64,000 nucleotides of DNA from Cognatundibacterium curvum (lineage in GTDB: Bacteria; Pseudomonadota; Gammaproteobacteria; Burkholderiales; Burkholderiaceae_D): NCBI RefSeq assembly GCF_014284235.1, contig NZ_JACOGD010000005.1:124001-188000 (forward strand), in the 5' to 3' direction. Position 1 is the first letter of the stretch. Each line of letters begins with the position of its first letter. The translations under genes and the position numbers were made by a program. The notes beneath the pieces were generated by a model. That model had not been told where the DNA came from, made no database searches, and saw only the letters and a list, made by a program, of their open reading frames with translations. This document shows, one piece after another, positions 45,169-54,347 of this stretch.

Positions 45169-47952
45169 TCACAACTTGCCGGCAGCCTGGTGCAGGAAGT
45201 GGTCGAAATCGCTGGCCGGCAGCGGTTTCGAATACAGATAGCCCTGCACAAAATCACATTTTGCGCTGCGCAGTAGCTGTTCCTGTTCCGCGTTTTCGAC
45301 GCCCTCGGCCACTACCTGCAGACCCAGTTTGTGCGCCATCATAATGATCGCTTCACACAAGGCCATATCGCTGCTGTCATCGCGCAGATTGCGTACAAAG
45401 GACTGATCGATTTTCAGATAATCGATATCGAATTTTTTCAGATAAGACAATGCAGAATAGCCGGTGCCGAAATCATCTATCGCTACCTGTATGCCTGCAT
45501 CGCGAAAGCCGATGAGGCGCGAGGCAACCTTGTTGTCCGCGTCCAGCAACAGGCCTTCAGTGATTTCTATATTAATCGCCTGGCCCGGCAATCCTTGTTG
45601 TTCCAGATAGCTGATCCAGCCAGTGTAAGGACTGTTCTCATTCTGGAATTCCACCGGTGACTGATTGATGCTGATCTGGAAGTCAGGATGTATGGTTTTG
45701 CGCCACTGACTGACCCAGCGTACTGACTCCTGAAACACCAGTTCACCGATCGCATGGATCTGGCCGCTGCTTTCAGCAATCGGGATAAACTCCAGCGGAC
45801 TGATCCAGCCCTTGTGGGGGTGGTACCAGCGTATCAGCGCTTCGGCTTTGCGTATGACGCCACTATCGGTTTCTACAATAGGCTGGAAGTAGACCTGCAA
45901 TTGCTTGTCACTGATGGCGCTGCGTAAGTCATTATTCAGACGCAATCTGGCCAGCGCCGCAGTTTGCAGATTCGGCGTGAAATAGCTGAAGCGGTTACGG
46001 CCTGCGGCTTTGGCCGCATACATGGCCTGATCCGCATGCTTGATCAGATCGGCCAGATTGTCTGCATCGCGCGGATAGATTGTGATACCTATGCTGGCCG
46101 ATAAATAAATTTCTTCACCGGCCACATGGAAGGGGGAGGCGAGTTGTTCTATGATTTTGCGCGCTATTTGCTCGACCTGCACCGTATCGCTCTGGTCTGG
46201 CAATGACACCGTGAATTCATCGCCACCCAGACGGGCTACGGTATCGGTTTCGCGCACACACAGGCGCAGACGTCTGGCAGCTTCGACCAGCAGGCTGTCA
46301 CCAGTTGCATGTCCGAGCGTATCGTTGACTTCTTTGAAAAAATCCAGATCGATGAACAATACTGCCAGCATGGTATGCCTGCGTTTGCTTTGACGCAGGT
46401 TTTGTTCCAGCCTGTCGTAAAACATGCGGCGGTTGGGTAAGCCTGTGAGTGGATCAATATTGGCTTGCTGCCAGATGATGGCTTCCGATTGCTTACGCGC
46501 TGTAATATCAAGTACCGTTCCCAACATCCGCAAGGGATTGCCCTGATCATCCCATTCGACCAGCGCACCGACCGATAAGATCCAGACCCAGCTGCCATTC
46601 GCGTGTTTTTGCCGGAACTCAGCGCGGTATTCTGGCGCTTTACCATTGATGTAATCGCGGAACGCGCGTTCCGACAGCGCCAGGTCTTCCGGGTGTAAGC
46701 GGCGTAACCAGTTTTGTCGGTTTTCAGAAAACTGTTCCAGTGCATAGCCCAGCATTAAGGCGTAGTCGGCATTGACGATAGCCATGCCGGTCTGCACATT
46801 CAGATCGTATAAGCCCTGATGCGTCGCCGATAAGGCCATGCGCAGGCGCTCTTCGCTGTCGCGCACATCGGCTTCGGCTTGCTTGCGTTCAGAAATATCG
46901 GTATGCGTGCCGACCACCCTGACAGGTTCGCCATGCATATCGCGCTCAATGACAGTACCGCGCGTCAGTATCCATTTCCAGCGCCCGTCTTTACACTGTA
47001 CCCGGTGTTCATTGATGTAGGTCGGTGTCAGACCGTCAAAGTGTGCCTGCCGGTCAGCTTGCATCTGCTCCAGATCATCCGGATGGGTGCGCCGGTCCAG
47101 CTCATCGGATAAATCCTCGATTTCATTCGGTCCGTAGCCATAGATCGCTTTCAAACGGTCTGACAGAATTTCTATGCCGGTTTGCGGATACCAGTCCCAC
47201 ACCCCGTCACCTGAACTTTCCAGCGCCAGTTGCCAGCGTTCCTCGCTTTGCCTGAGCTGCTGTGTCAGTTCGGCATACACGGTGACATCGTGCATGATCA
47301 TGTACCAACTGCGTTTACCGGTCAGTGCTGCTGTTGATTCCTGGCATTCGACAGCGAGCTCGCGCCGCTGATGCTGTTGTTGATTGTGTGAGATGTGTAG
47401 CGTGATGCTCTGCGGCTGGCGTCCTGCCATGCTTGCATCTAACAGTCTGTGCAAGCGGCTGGCATTGTCTGCCTCAAACAGCGCGCTCAGGTCTTGCTCT
47501 TGTCCAGATGCGACGGCACCGGTCAGCCATTGCCGCAAGGTTTGATTGATAAACAAAATGCCCGCTTCAGCATTGACTTCGAGTATGCCGATGGGCAGTG
47601 CATGTAATAGTTGTTCGGGATGGCTGGTCTGGGAGTAGGGCAGCCATTCTGCACTGCCCTCTATGATTTGCGCATCACCCTGTAATACTTCAGCGACGAC
47701 GCGCACACAGCCTGGCTGCTGAGCCGAACGCAGGCTTAACTGACATTCCAGCCCGGTTTGCTGTACCAGCATCTGCTGTAAAGCCTGTTCCCAGGCCTGA
47801 GCAGATGCAGGCGTGAGCAAGTCAGCGATCACATCGAAAGCTAAACTGGATGCCTGATGCGGAATGCCAATGAGCGCACACATGCCTGCTGACCACTGCA
47901 TTTCTCTGGTGCTGGCATACCATCTCCATAAGCCGACTCTGCTCAATTGCAT
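45169..47952 (-). CDS. PAS-GGDEF-EAL signalling protein (cyclic-di-GMP turnover)
   Basis: 927 residues from ATG 47952 (AGGAG just before, spacing short); a TTG at 47991 is an alternative. Several PAS/PAC units fill residues about 10-500: 'GDGVWDWYPQTGIEILSDRL', 'RCKDGRWKWILTRG'-type PAC, 'GTHTDISERKQAEADVRDSE', 'GTVLDITARKQSE'. The GGDEF domain has an intact 'VARLGGDEFTVSL'; the EAL domain has intact 'RKAEALIRWYHP', 'NIEITEGLLL', 'IDDFGTGYSALSYLKKFDID' and 'VAEGVEN'. Both enzyme activities look possible. No membrane segment is evident, so sensing is probably cytosolic. The 3' end comes 24 bases after the convergent rfaE2 stop. Confidence 0.92.
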   Translation of the reverse strand: MQLSRVGLWRWYASTREMQWSAGMCALIGIPHQASSLAFDVIADLLTPASAQAWEQALQQMLVQQTGLECQLSLRSAQQPGCVRVVAEVLQGDAQIIEGSAEWLPYSQTSHPEQLLHALPIGILEVNAEAGILFINQTLRQWLTGAVASGQEQDLSALFEADNASRLHRLLDASMAGRQPQSITLHISHNQQQHQRRELAVECQESTAALTGKRSWYMIMHDVTVYAELTQQLRQSEERWQLALESSGDGVWDWYPQTGIEILSDRLKAIYGYGPNEIEDLSDELDRRTHPDDLEQMQADRQAHFDGLTPTYINEHRVQCKDGRWKWILTRGTVIERDMHGEPVRVVGTHTDISERKQAEADVRDSEERLRMALSATHQGLYDLNVQTGMAIVNADYALMLGYALEQFSENRQNWLRRLHPEDLALSERAFRDYINGKAPEYRAEFRQKHANGSWVWILSVGALVEWDDQGNPLRMLGTVLDITARKQSEAIIWQQANIDPLTGLPNRRMFYDRLEQNLRQSKRRHTMLAVLFIDLDFFKEVNDTLGHATGDSLLVEAARRLRLCVRETDTVARLGGDEFTVSLPDQSDTVQVEQIARKIIEQLASPFHVAGEEIYLSASIGITIYPRDADNLADLIKHADQAMYAAKAAGRNRFSYFTPNLQTAALARLRLNNDLRSAISDKQLQVYFQPIVETDSGVIRKAEALIRWYHPHKGWISPLEFIPIAESSGQIHAIGELVFQESVRWVSQWRKTIHPDFQISINQSPVEFQNENSPYTGWISYLEQQGLPGQAINIEITEGLLLDADNKVASRLIGFRDAGIQVAIDDFGTGYSALSYLKKFDIDYLKIDQSFVRNLRDDSSDMALCEAIIMMAHKLGLQVVAEGVENAEQEQLLRSAKCDFVQGYLYSKPLPASDFDHFLHQAAGKL

Positions 47953-48037
47953 AGACTCCTGTGCGGTTTGCGCCGTGTAGACGTAATGCAATATTGTGTC
48001 TTAAATCACCTTTTTAGTAAAAGTGAATTGAGACTGT

Positions 48038-48508
48038 TCAGCTGCCACCGGCAAAATCATGTTGGCGCCAAGCCTCATACACCACAACGGCGACCGTATT
48101 CGATAAATTCAGACTGCGGTTATCGGGCCGCATAGGCAGGCGTATGCGCTGGCTGGTCGGGAAAGAGTTGCGTAATTCCGGTGCCAGACCACGGGTTTCT
48201 GCACCAAATACAAAGTAATCACCCGGTGCAAAGGCGAGTTTGGCAAAACCGGTTGAGCCATGGGTAGTCATGGCAAACATGCGGCTGCGGTCGGGTTGTT
48301 CCTGTTCCAGAAAAGCTTCCCAGTTTTTATGAACTTTCATGCTCGCATAATCATGATAATCCAGTCCGGCGCGCTTCATTTTGCTGTCATCCAGCGGAAA
48401 ACCCAGGGGTTCGATCAAATGTAGCTGGACGCCGGTATTGGCACACAGACGGATAATATTGCCGGTATTCGGAGGGATTTCTGGTTCAACCAGGACGACA
48501 TGAAACAT
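48038..48508 (-). CDS. trmL: tRNA (cytidine(34)-2'-O)-methyltransferase
   Basis: 156 residues, the size of TrmL. SPOUT-class trefoil methyltransferase modifying the wobble base of tRNA-Leu. Start 'MFHVVLVEPEIPPNTGNIIR' with 'LCANTGVQLHLIEPLGF', then 'VFGAETRGLAPEL' and C-terminal knot 'RLPMRPDNRSLNLSNTVAVV'. It lies 8 bases downstream of comF, same strand, as often in Burkholderiales. Confidence 0.95.
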   Translation of the reverse strand: MFHVVLVEPEIPPNTGNIIRLCANTGVQLHLIEPLGFPLDDSKMKRAGLDYHDYASMKVHKNWEAFLEQEQPDRSRMFAMTTHGSTGFAKLAFAPGDYFVFGAETRGLAPELRNSFPTSQRIRLPMRPDNRSLNLSNTVAVVVYEAWRQHDFAGGS

Positions 48509-48516
48509 GGACTTCC

Positions 48517-49257
48517 TTATTCAAAATGAGGCGGTGTGCGGGCAAACACATAATTGCTGACCTGCTTAGCACCATAGCGTTTCAGCATTGTAGCGATTTC
48601 ATGCAAGGTCATGCCAGTGGTAATCACATCATCCACGATGGCGATATGCCTGCCCTGTAGTTGAGGCAGATAGTCCGCCGCCGGACTAAAGGCCTTGGCA
48701 ATATTCCTGCGCCGGTCGGCCGGTGCCAGCATGGCCTGTTGCTGGGTATGCCTGACTCTGTGTATCGCATACGGCAGACAAGCCACGCCCAGCATGGCTG
48801 CCAGCGGACGTGCGATTTCCAGTGCCTGATTAAACCCCCGTTCCTGCAAGCGCTGCGGGCTCAGCGGAACCGGGCAGATCAGATCGGGCAGAACCAGCCC
48901 GGGCTGGCGCAGTATCGCATCGCGGATAGCGCGCGCCAGCAGCACAGCCAATGGCAACTGGTGCGCAAATTTTAAGGCCAGCACCAGTTGGTCCTGAGGT
49001 GGCTGATAGTCGGTGGCACAGATGGTGATGTCAAATGCAGGCGGATGTTGCAGGCATGCGCCGCAGCGCTGACCGGCTGTGCTCAATGCAATCCCGCATT
49101 GCAGACAGGCTTTGCCGCTGCGCGGCAGCGAACTTTGCAGACAGGCTGCACACACCGCTTCCGGGCTGGCCTGACGGCACAACAGGCAACTGCAGGCTGC
49201 GATTTGCGACAGTCCGCTAAGGGCGCGCAGCAGAACGGGTGGCAGACGGGTATTCAT
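48517..49257 (-). CDS. comF: ComF family phosphoribosyltransferase-like protein
   Basis: 246 residues. N-terminal zinc-binding cysteines ('AACSCLLCRQASPEAVCAAC', 'CLQCGIAL', 'CGACLQHPP'), then a type I PRTase domain with 'PDLICPVPLSPQRLQERGFN' and the PRPP motif 'HIAIVDDVITTGMTLHEIA'. ComF is needed for DNA uptake in competent bacteria; its enzymatic role is unclear. It is divergent from the methyltransferase gene across about 145 bases and leads trmL. Confidence 0.93.
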   Translation of the reverse strand: MNTRLPPVLLRALSGLSQIAACSCLLCRQASPEAVCAACLQSSLPRSGKACLQCGIALSTAGQRCGACLQHPPAFDITICATDYQPPQDQLVLALKFAHQLPLAVLLARAIRDAILRQPGLVLPDLICPVPLSPQRLQERGFNQALEIARPLAAMLGVACLPYAIHRVRHTQQQAMLAPADRRRNIAKAFSPAADYLPQLQGRHIAIVDDVITTGMTLHEIATMLKRYGAKQVSNYVFARTPPHFE

Positions 49258-49403
49258 GCTTATTCAGCAGCTAATGACGCAAGCGTGTAAACTCTGGCCT
49301 TTACTGTAGCAGATTCTCTACGCCACACAGCCAGCATTCGTGCTCTGCTCGTTGACTGGTGTGGCCGTATAGCTACCCCTGAACTGTTTTTTTTCTTCGT
49401 CTT

Positions 49404-50315
49404 ATGCAAAGCGCTCCCATCGATCTCCAGCTGGTCCCTCGTCTGTTCTCTGATCCTGCAAAAATAGCTGCATCGGACTTTTTACGACGTGAAATCGCTG
49501 CGCGCATGCGTGACAAGCTGGAACTGGTGCGTATCAGTCCGGCGCATGTACTCGACGCGGGTTGTGGCACTGGCGCGGATTTGCAGGAATTGCAAAAACT
49601 CTATCCTGAGGCACAACTGAGCGGCATGGATAGCTCTGAGGCCATGCTGCAACAAGTCAGGGAACAACAGGCACAGGCCAGGACCGTATTGGGTAAATTG
49701 CTGGGAAAGTGGACGCCGGTCGCTTTGCGCGGCGCGCCTGAAGCCAGTTTGCTGTGTGAAGATTTTGCCGCCACCAGCCTAGCGCCACAAAGTCTGGACC
49801 TGATCTGGTCGAATCTGGCGCTGCACTGGCATCCTGAACCCGACCGCGTCTTCAACGAATGGCGCCGCCTGCTCAGAACCGAAGGTTTACTGATGTTTTC
49901 CTGCTTTGGGCCGGATACCTTCGTCGAGTTACGCGATGTGTTTGCGGCAATCGACAACTGGCCCCATACCTTGCCCTTCGTCGATATGCATGATTTTGGC
50001 GATATGCTGGTTAATGCCGGATTCTCTACTCCGGTCATGGATATGGAGAAGCTGACCCTGACTTACGACAGTCCGCATAAGTTATTGCAGGATGTACGTG
50101 CGCTGGGCGGCAATCCGCTGGCGACCCGTGAGCGTGGTTTGTTTGGCCGTCAACGCTATCAGCGCCTGTTGGCATTACTGGAAAAACAACGCGGCGCAGA
50201 TGGGCGTATTGCGCTCAGCATAGAAGTGGTGTACGGACATGCGTTTAAACCCGTCAATACCCGTACCGCCGCAGGAGAATCCATCGTACGCTTTGATTTG
50301 CCACGCAAAAAATAG
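49404..50315 (+). CDS. BioC-like SAM-dependent methyltransferase
   Basis: 303 residues. SAM motif 'VLDAGCGTGADLQELQKLYP', 'LSGMDSSEAML', 'LDLIWSNLALHWHPEPDRVF' and 'GLLMFSCFGPDTFVELRDVF', a set that matches malonyl-ACP O-methyltransferase BioC. Burkholderiales carry such a gene beside comF. The N-terminus 'RLFSDPAKIAASDFLRREIA' is BioC-like too. Without other bio genes nearby the biotin role is likely but not certain. Divergent from comF. Confidence 0.8.
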   Translation: MQSAPIDLQLVPRLFSDPAKIAASDFLRREIAARMRDKLELVRISPAHVLDAGCGTGADLQELQKLYPEAQLSGMDSSEAMLQQVREQQAQARTVLGKLLGKWTPVALRGAPEASLLCEDFAATSLAPQSLDLIWSNLALHWHPEPDRVFNEWRRLLRTEGLLMFSCFGPDTFVELRDVFAAIDNWPHTLPFVDMHDFGDMLVNAGFSTPVMDMEKLTLTYDSPHKLLQDVRALGGNPLATRERGLFGRQRYQRLLALLEKQRGADGRIALSIEVVYGHAFKPVNTRTAAGESIVRFDLPRKK

Positions 50316-50320
50316 TCATT

Positions 50321-50354
50321 TTTTTCAGAGAAATTTCACAGTTTTTCTGAAAAA
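50321..50354. terminator. A/T-rich hairpin after the BioC-like gene
   Basis: TTTTTCAGA ... TCTGAAAAA, perfect 9-base arms, 6 bases after the stop codon. The T-run is in the 5' arm and no T-run follows, so it is a poor intrinsic terminator and perhaps an mRNA end structure. Confidence 0.35.
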
Positions 50355-50423
50355 CGACAACATATTTGATGTGAATTCTCATTTTGTTTGCGTTGCATCA
50401 TAGAAATTGCGGAAGTATTCTGC

Positions 50424-50453
50424 TTGATGTGCGTTTAAATTCCGCCTTATACT
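50424..50453 (+). promoter_or_regulatory. Candidate sigma-70 promoter for the cox operon
   Basis: TTGATG, 18-base spacer, TATACT, ending about 98 bases before the coxB ATG. The boxes match the consensus at 4 and 5 of 6 positions. It is the best match in the 236-base gap. Confidence 0.45.
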
Positions 50454-50551
50454 CATGCCGTTGTAGAAGTTGCCAGCACGCACTTTGTAACAATATCTCC
50501 GCGTTCTGGTGATCAATTCATAAGAATTCTAATCAGGGTTTTGGGGAAATC

Positions 50552-51724
50552 ATGAGACACGCAAAGCGATACAAATCGTTCATGCTGAGTGCTGCACTTC
50601 TGGCAACAGGAATGCCTGCCTGGGCTGTGGTCGACAGTCAGGGCGGTCCGGCAGTCCGTCAGCTGAACTTGCAAACACCGGCAACACAGATTGCCGAACA
50701 GATCTACTCCTTACACAACTTAATGTTGGTTATCTGCCTGGCGATTTTCGTCGCTGTGTTCGGGGTGATGTTTTATTCCATTCTCAAACACAGAAAATCC
50801 CTGGGTCACAAAGCCGCGACTTTCCATGAAAGTACCTCGGTTGAGATCGCCTGGACGGTGGTGCCTTTCATCATCGTGATCCTGATGGCCTTGCCTGCGA
50901 CCAAAACCGTAGTGGCCATGAAAGATACCTCCAATGCCGATATCACGATTAAGGTGACCGGCATGCAATGGAAATGGGGCTACGATTACCTCAAAGGCGA
51001 GGGCGAAGGCATTTCCTTCTTATCCACGCTGGCAACGCCACGTACCCAGATCGGTGCGCCTGGTGTAGAGCCGACAGAAGCGCGCGGCGATAACTACCTG
51101 TTGGAAGTCGATAATCAGGTCGTGGTGCCGGTCAATAAAAAAGTCCGCATGATCACCACTGCCAATGACGTGATTCACTCCTGGACTATCCCAGCCTTCG
51201 GTGTCAAACAAGATGCAATTCCTGGCTTCGTACGCGACACCTGGTTTAAAGCCGACAAAATCGGTGTTTATCGCGGACAGTGCGTGGAATTGTGCGGCAA
51301 AGAACATGCGTTCATGCCTATCGTTGTGAATGTGGTGTCGGAAGACGACTACAAAAAATGGGTAGACGTCAAAAAGAAAGAAATGGCTGCCAAAGCGGAC
51401 GATCCGGCTAAGGTCTGGACTGTAGACGAACTCAAACAACGCGGTGAAAAAGTGTATGCAGCTAACTGCGTTGCCTGCCATCAGGCGACGGGTAAAGGCG
51501 TACCGGGTGCCTTCCCGGCACTGGATGGATCAGCGGTCGTGACTGGTGAAAAAGGCGCACAGATCGGTATCCTGCTGAACGGTAAAAATGCGATGCCAGC
51601 CTGGAAATCCACTTTGTCTGATACAGAAATTGCGGCGGTCATTACCTATACCCGCAACAGCTGGTCAAACAAAGCGGCAGAAAACATCGTCCAGCCAGCC
51701 GAAGTTCTGGCTGCGCGTAAGTAA
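50552..51724 (+). CDS. coxB: Cytochrome c oxidase subunit II with fused cytochrome c domain
   Basis: 390 residues. Signal peptide (cleaved near P-A-W-A), two membrane helices (about 55-78 and 97-118), cupredoxin domain with the CuA ligands in '[17 protein letters not shown]' and the Trp-rich '[15 protein letters not shown]'. The C-terminal extension (about 290-380) is a c-type cytochrome with heme motif '[19 protein letters not shown]' and Met ligand in '[14 protein letters not shown]'. It accepts electrons from cytochrome c in the periplasm and passes them to subunit I. First gene of the oxidase operon. Confidence 0.97.
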   Translation: MRHAKRYKSFMLSAALLATGMPAWAVVDSQGGPAVRQLNLQTPATQIAEQIYSLHNLMLVICLAIFVAVFGVMFYSILKHRKSLGHKAATFHESTSVEIAWTVVPFIIVILMALPATKTVVAMKDTSNADITIKVTGMQWKWGYDYLKGEGEGISFLSTLATPRTQIGAPGVEPTEARGDNYLLEVDNQVVVPVNKKVRMITTANDVIHSWTIPAFGVKQDAIPGFVRDTWFKADKIGVYRGQCVELCGKEHAFMPIVVNVVSEDDYKKWVDVKKKEMAAKADDPAKVWTVDELKQRGEKVYAANCVACHQATGKGVPGAFPALDGSAVVTGEKGAQIGILLNGKNAMPAWKSTLSDTEIAAVITYTRNSWSNKAAENIVQPAEVLAARK

Positions 51725-51747
51725 CCACAGGAATAACAGGAGACAAG

Positions 51748-53343
51748 ATGAGCACTACTACCGTTGATCACGCTCACGATCACTCTCATGACCACGCGCA
51801 CGACCATCCGCATGGTTTCCGTCGCTGGTTATTTGCCACCAACCATAAGGATATCGGCAGCCTCTACCTGTGGTTTGCCTTCACCATGTTATTGACCGGC
51901 GGTGTACTGGCGCTTGGCATTCGCAGTGAATTATTCCAGCCAGGTTTGCAACTCATGCAGCCGGAATTCTTTAACCAGCTGACCACGATGCATGGTCTGA
52001 TTATGGTGTTCGGCGCGATCATGCCGGCCTTTGTTGGTTTCGCAAACTGGATGATCCCGCTGCAAATCGGTGCTTCCGATATGGCATTCGCGCGCATGAA
52101 TAATTTTTCATTCTGGCTGATGCCACCGGCTGCTTTGCTGCTGGCGGGCTCCTTCTGGGTGCCGGGCGGCGCCACCGCTGCAGGCTGGACCCTGTATGCG
52201 CCGCTGTCTACGCAAATGGGACCGGGTATGGATATGGCGATTTTTGCCGTCCACATCATGGGTGCATCATCCATCATGGGTTCCATCAATATCATCACGA
52301 CCATCCTGAACATGCGCGCGCCTGGCATGACGCTGATGAAAATGCCGATGTTTTGCTGGACCTGGCTGATCACTGCCTATCTGTTGATTGCGGTGATGCC
52401 GGTACTGGCCGGTGCGATTACCATGACGCTGACTGATCGTCACTTCGGTACTTCTTTCTTCAATGCAGCTGGTGGCGGTGATCCTGTGATGTACCAACAC
52501 ATTTTCTGGTTCTTCGGACATCCAGAGGTGTACATCATGATTTTGCCTGCTTTCGGTATCGTGTCCCAGATCGTGCCTGCATTCGCCCGTAAGCCTTTGT
52601 TTGGCTATGCATCGATGGTGTATGCAACCGCCTCCATCGCTATTCTGTCTTTCATCGTGTGGGCGCATCATATGTTCACCACCGGTATGCCAGTCACCGC
52701 GCAACTGTTCTTCATGTATGCAACCATGCTGATCTCGGTTCCTACCGGCGTCAAAGTGTTTAACTGGGTAGCGACCATGTGGAAGGGCTCGATGACTTTT
52801 GAGACACCGATGCTGTTCGCAGTCGGCTTCATCTTCGTCTTCACTATGGGTGGATTCACCGGCCTGATTCTGGCGGTCACACCTATCGATATCCAGTTGC
52901 AGGATACTTATTACGTAGTGGCGCATTTCCACTATGTGCTGGTGGCTGGTTCGCTGTTCTCGCTGTTCGCCGGTTACTACTACTGGGGACCAAAGTGGAC
53001 AGGTTTCATGTACAACGAAACACGCGGCAAAATCCATTTCTGGGGTTCGCTGATTACTTTCAATATCACTTTCTTCCCTATGCATTTCCTGGGCCTGGCC
53101 GGTATGCCGCGTCGTTATGCGGATTATCCGGCGCAGTTCACGGACTGGAATATGGTGGCGACAGTCGGTGCGTTTGGCTTCGGTCTGATGCAGGTTTACT
53201 TCATCCTGGCGGTGGTGATTCCATCGATCCGAGGCGGTCAGCCGGCAGCAGCTAAACCATGGGAAGGCGCGGAAGGTCTGGAATGGACAGTACCAAGTCC
53301 GGCACCTTTCCATACCTTTGAAGAACCACCTGTCTTTAAATGA
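51748..53343 (+). CDS. coxA: Cytochrome c oxidase subunit I
   Basis: 531 residues, 12 helices. Contains heme a/a3 and CuB ligands: '[16 protein letters not shown]', '[17 protein letters not shown]' (His-Tyr cross-link site), '[12 protein letters not shown]' and '[20 protein letters not shown]'. The proton K-channel and D-channel regions look normal. The N-terminus has a striking run of His-Asp repeats (residues 8-24, [13 protein letters not shown]), a possible metal-binding tail on the cytoplasmic side. GGAG precedes the ATG. Long antisense frames opposite it are codon shadows. Confidence 0.97.
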   Translation: MSTTTVDHAHDHSHDHAHDHPHGFRRWLFATNHKDIGSLYLWFAFTMLLTGGVLALGIRSELFQPGLQLMQPEFFNQLTTMHGLIMVFGAIMPAFVGFANWMIPLQIGASDMAFARMNNFSFWLMPPAALLLAGSFWVPGGATAAGWTLYAPLSTQMGPGMDMAIFAVHIMGASSIMGSINIITTILNMRAPGMTLMKMPMFCWTWLITAYLLIAVMPVLAGAITMTLTDRHFGTSFFNAAGGGDPVMYQHIFWFFGHPEVYIMILPAFGIVSQIVPAFARKPLFGYASMVYATASIAILSFIVWAHHMFTTGMPVTAQLFFMYATMLISVPTGVKVFNWVATMWKGSMTFETPMLFAVGFIFVFTMGGFTGLILAVTPIDIQLQDTYYVVAHFHYVLVAGSLFSLFAGYYYWGPKWTGFMYNETRGKIHFWGSLITFNITFFPMHFLGLAGMPRRYADYPAQFTDWNMVATVGAFGFGLMQVYFILAVVIPSIRGGQPAAAKPWEGAEGLEWTVPSPAPFHTFEEPPVFK

Positions 53344-53381
53344 GACCTTGAGGGCAGTGCAGGTCGTGAGGCCTGTGCTGC

Positions 53382-53495
53382 ATGATGATGAATAATGAAA
53401 AAAAGCCCAACAATCTCAGAACGGCGCTGATCCTGGCCTCGGTCGCACTGGTGTTTTTTATCGGTGTATTTATCAAGCAGGGAATACTGCGTTAA
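53382..53495 (+). CDS. Cytochrome oxidase small assembly protein, 37 residues
   Basis: Short gene, ATG 53382 (two further in-frame ATGs follow at 53385 and 53388) to TAA 53495. It reads MMMNNEKKPNNLRTALILAS and on to a single membrane helix ('LILASVALVFFIGVFI') with a short tail. The same small gene occurs between coxA and ctaG in many Burkholderiales cox clusters and is named cytochrome oxidase small assembly protein. It lies 38 bases after coxA and 12 bases before ctaG, on the same strand. Its precise job is unknown; membrane location suggests help with subunit I or copper insertion. Confidence 0.8.
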   Translation: MMMNNEKKPNNLRTALILASVALVFFIGVFIKQGILR

Positions 53496-53507
53496 GCGGG
53501 CTCAGGC

Positions 53508-54095
53508 ATGGATGAACATACCGATCAGGCACAGGGCAATGTAGGCTTGAACCGCCGCATGTTAGGCAAATTGCTGGTGATTGCCGTCATGATGTTTGGC
53601 TTTGGTTATGCCTTAGTCCCGATTTATAAACAGATCTGCGAATTGACAGGTGTGAATATCCTGACGCCTAAAGATATTTCCCTGAAAGAGATATCGAATA
53701 GCCAGGTGGATCTTAGCCGCGAAGTGACTGTGGAATTTGATGCCAATACCCAGGGGCCTTGGCGATTTCGTCCTGTGGTGTCAAGCATGAAAGTGCATCC
53801 GGGTGAAATGGCGCAGATCGTATATGAAGTCGTTAATAAACAGGCTGTGAAGATGGATGCACAGGCGATACCCAGCTATGCGCCGCAGCAGGCAGCCAAT
53901 TATTTTAAAAAAATGGAGTGTTTCTGTTTTAAACAACAGACGCTGGAAGCCAATGAAGCACGGCAAATGCCGGTGGTGTTTTACATAGATCCTGCCATTC
54001 CCAAAGACGTGAAGACGATTACTTTGTCCTATACTTTCTTTGAGGTCGGTGGCAAAACCCAGTCGCTTGCCATGGCAGCGCAGGAACAGAAATGA
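53508..54095 (+). CDS. ctaG: Cytochrome c oxidase assembly protein CtaG/Cox11
   Basis: 195 residues. One N-terminal membrane helix ('LLVIAVMMFGFGYALVPIYK') then a periplasmic immunoglobulin-like domain. The copper site is 'KKMECFCFKQQTLEANEARQ' with the Cox11 C-F-C-F motif, and 'YDLRH'-region equivalents. It delivers copper to CuB of subunit I. The start is 12 bases after the small assembly gene, and DUF2970 follows 7 bases after its stop, within the same message. Confidence 0.95.
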   Translation: MDEHTDQAQGNVGLNRRMLGKLLVIAVMMFGFGYALVPIYKQICELTGVNILTPKDISLKEISNSQVDLSREVTVEFDANTQGPWRFRPVVSSMKVHPGEMAQIVYEVVNKQAVKMDAQAIPSYAPQQAANYFKKMECFCFKQQTLEANEARQMPVVFYIDPAIPKDVKTITLSYTFFEVGGKTQSLAMAAQEQK

Positions 54096-54102
54096 GTCAT
54101 GA

Positions 54103-54315
54103 ATGAGTGATTTAAAAGAAGCGGCGCAACGCAAAATGTCGTTTGTAGCGACGATGAAAGCGGTGTTCTGGTCGTTTCTGGGTATCCGCAAAAAAGGAGA
54201 TTATGAACAGGATGCAGCCCAGCTCAATCCTGTTCATGTGATCATCGCAGGCATCATCGGCGCTGTGCTGTTTGTCATGACGCTGATATTTATCGTTAAA
54301 CAGGTCGTCGCATAA
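54103..54315 (+). CDS. DUF2970 small membrane protein
   Basis: 70 residues. 'KAVFWSFLGIRKKGDYEQDA' and the 'LNPVHVIIAGIIGAVLFVMT' membrane segment fit DUF2970, a family restricted mainly to beta- and gamma-proteobacteria and located between ctaG and coxC. A single C-terminal helix (about 45-67) is visible. It likely assists oxidase assembly or stability, by position only. Confidence 0.9.
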   Translation: MSDLKEAAQRKMSFVATMKAVFWSFLGIRKKGDYEQDAAQLNPVHVIIAGIIGAVLFVMTLIFIVKQVVA

Positions 54316-54347
54316 TAACAATCCGAGATACGTTTCAGGAGATGGAA

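Noticed and set aside
52267-53313. 348-codon open frame opposite coxA
   Set aside because: coxA is certain on the other strand; the mirrored frame is His/Arg-rich and matches nothing.
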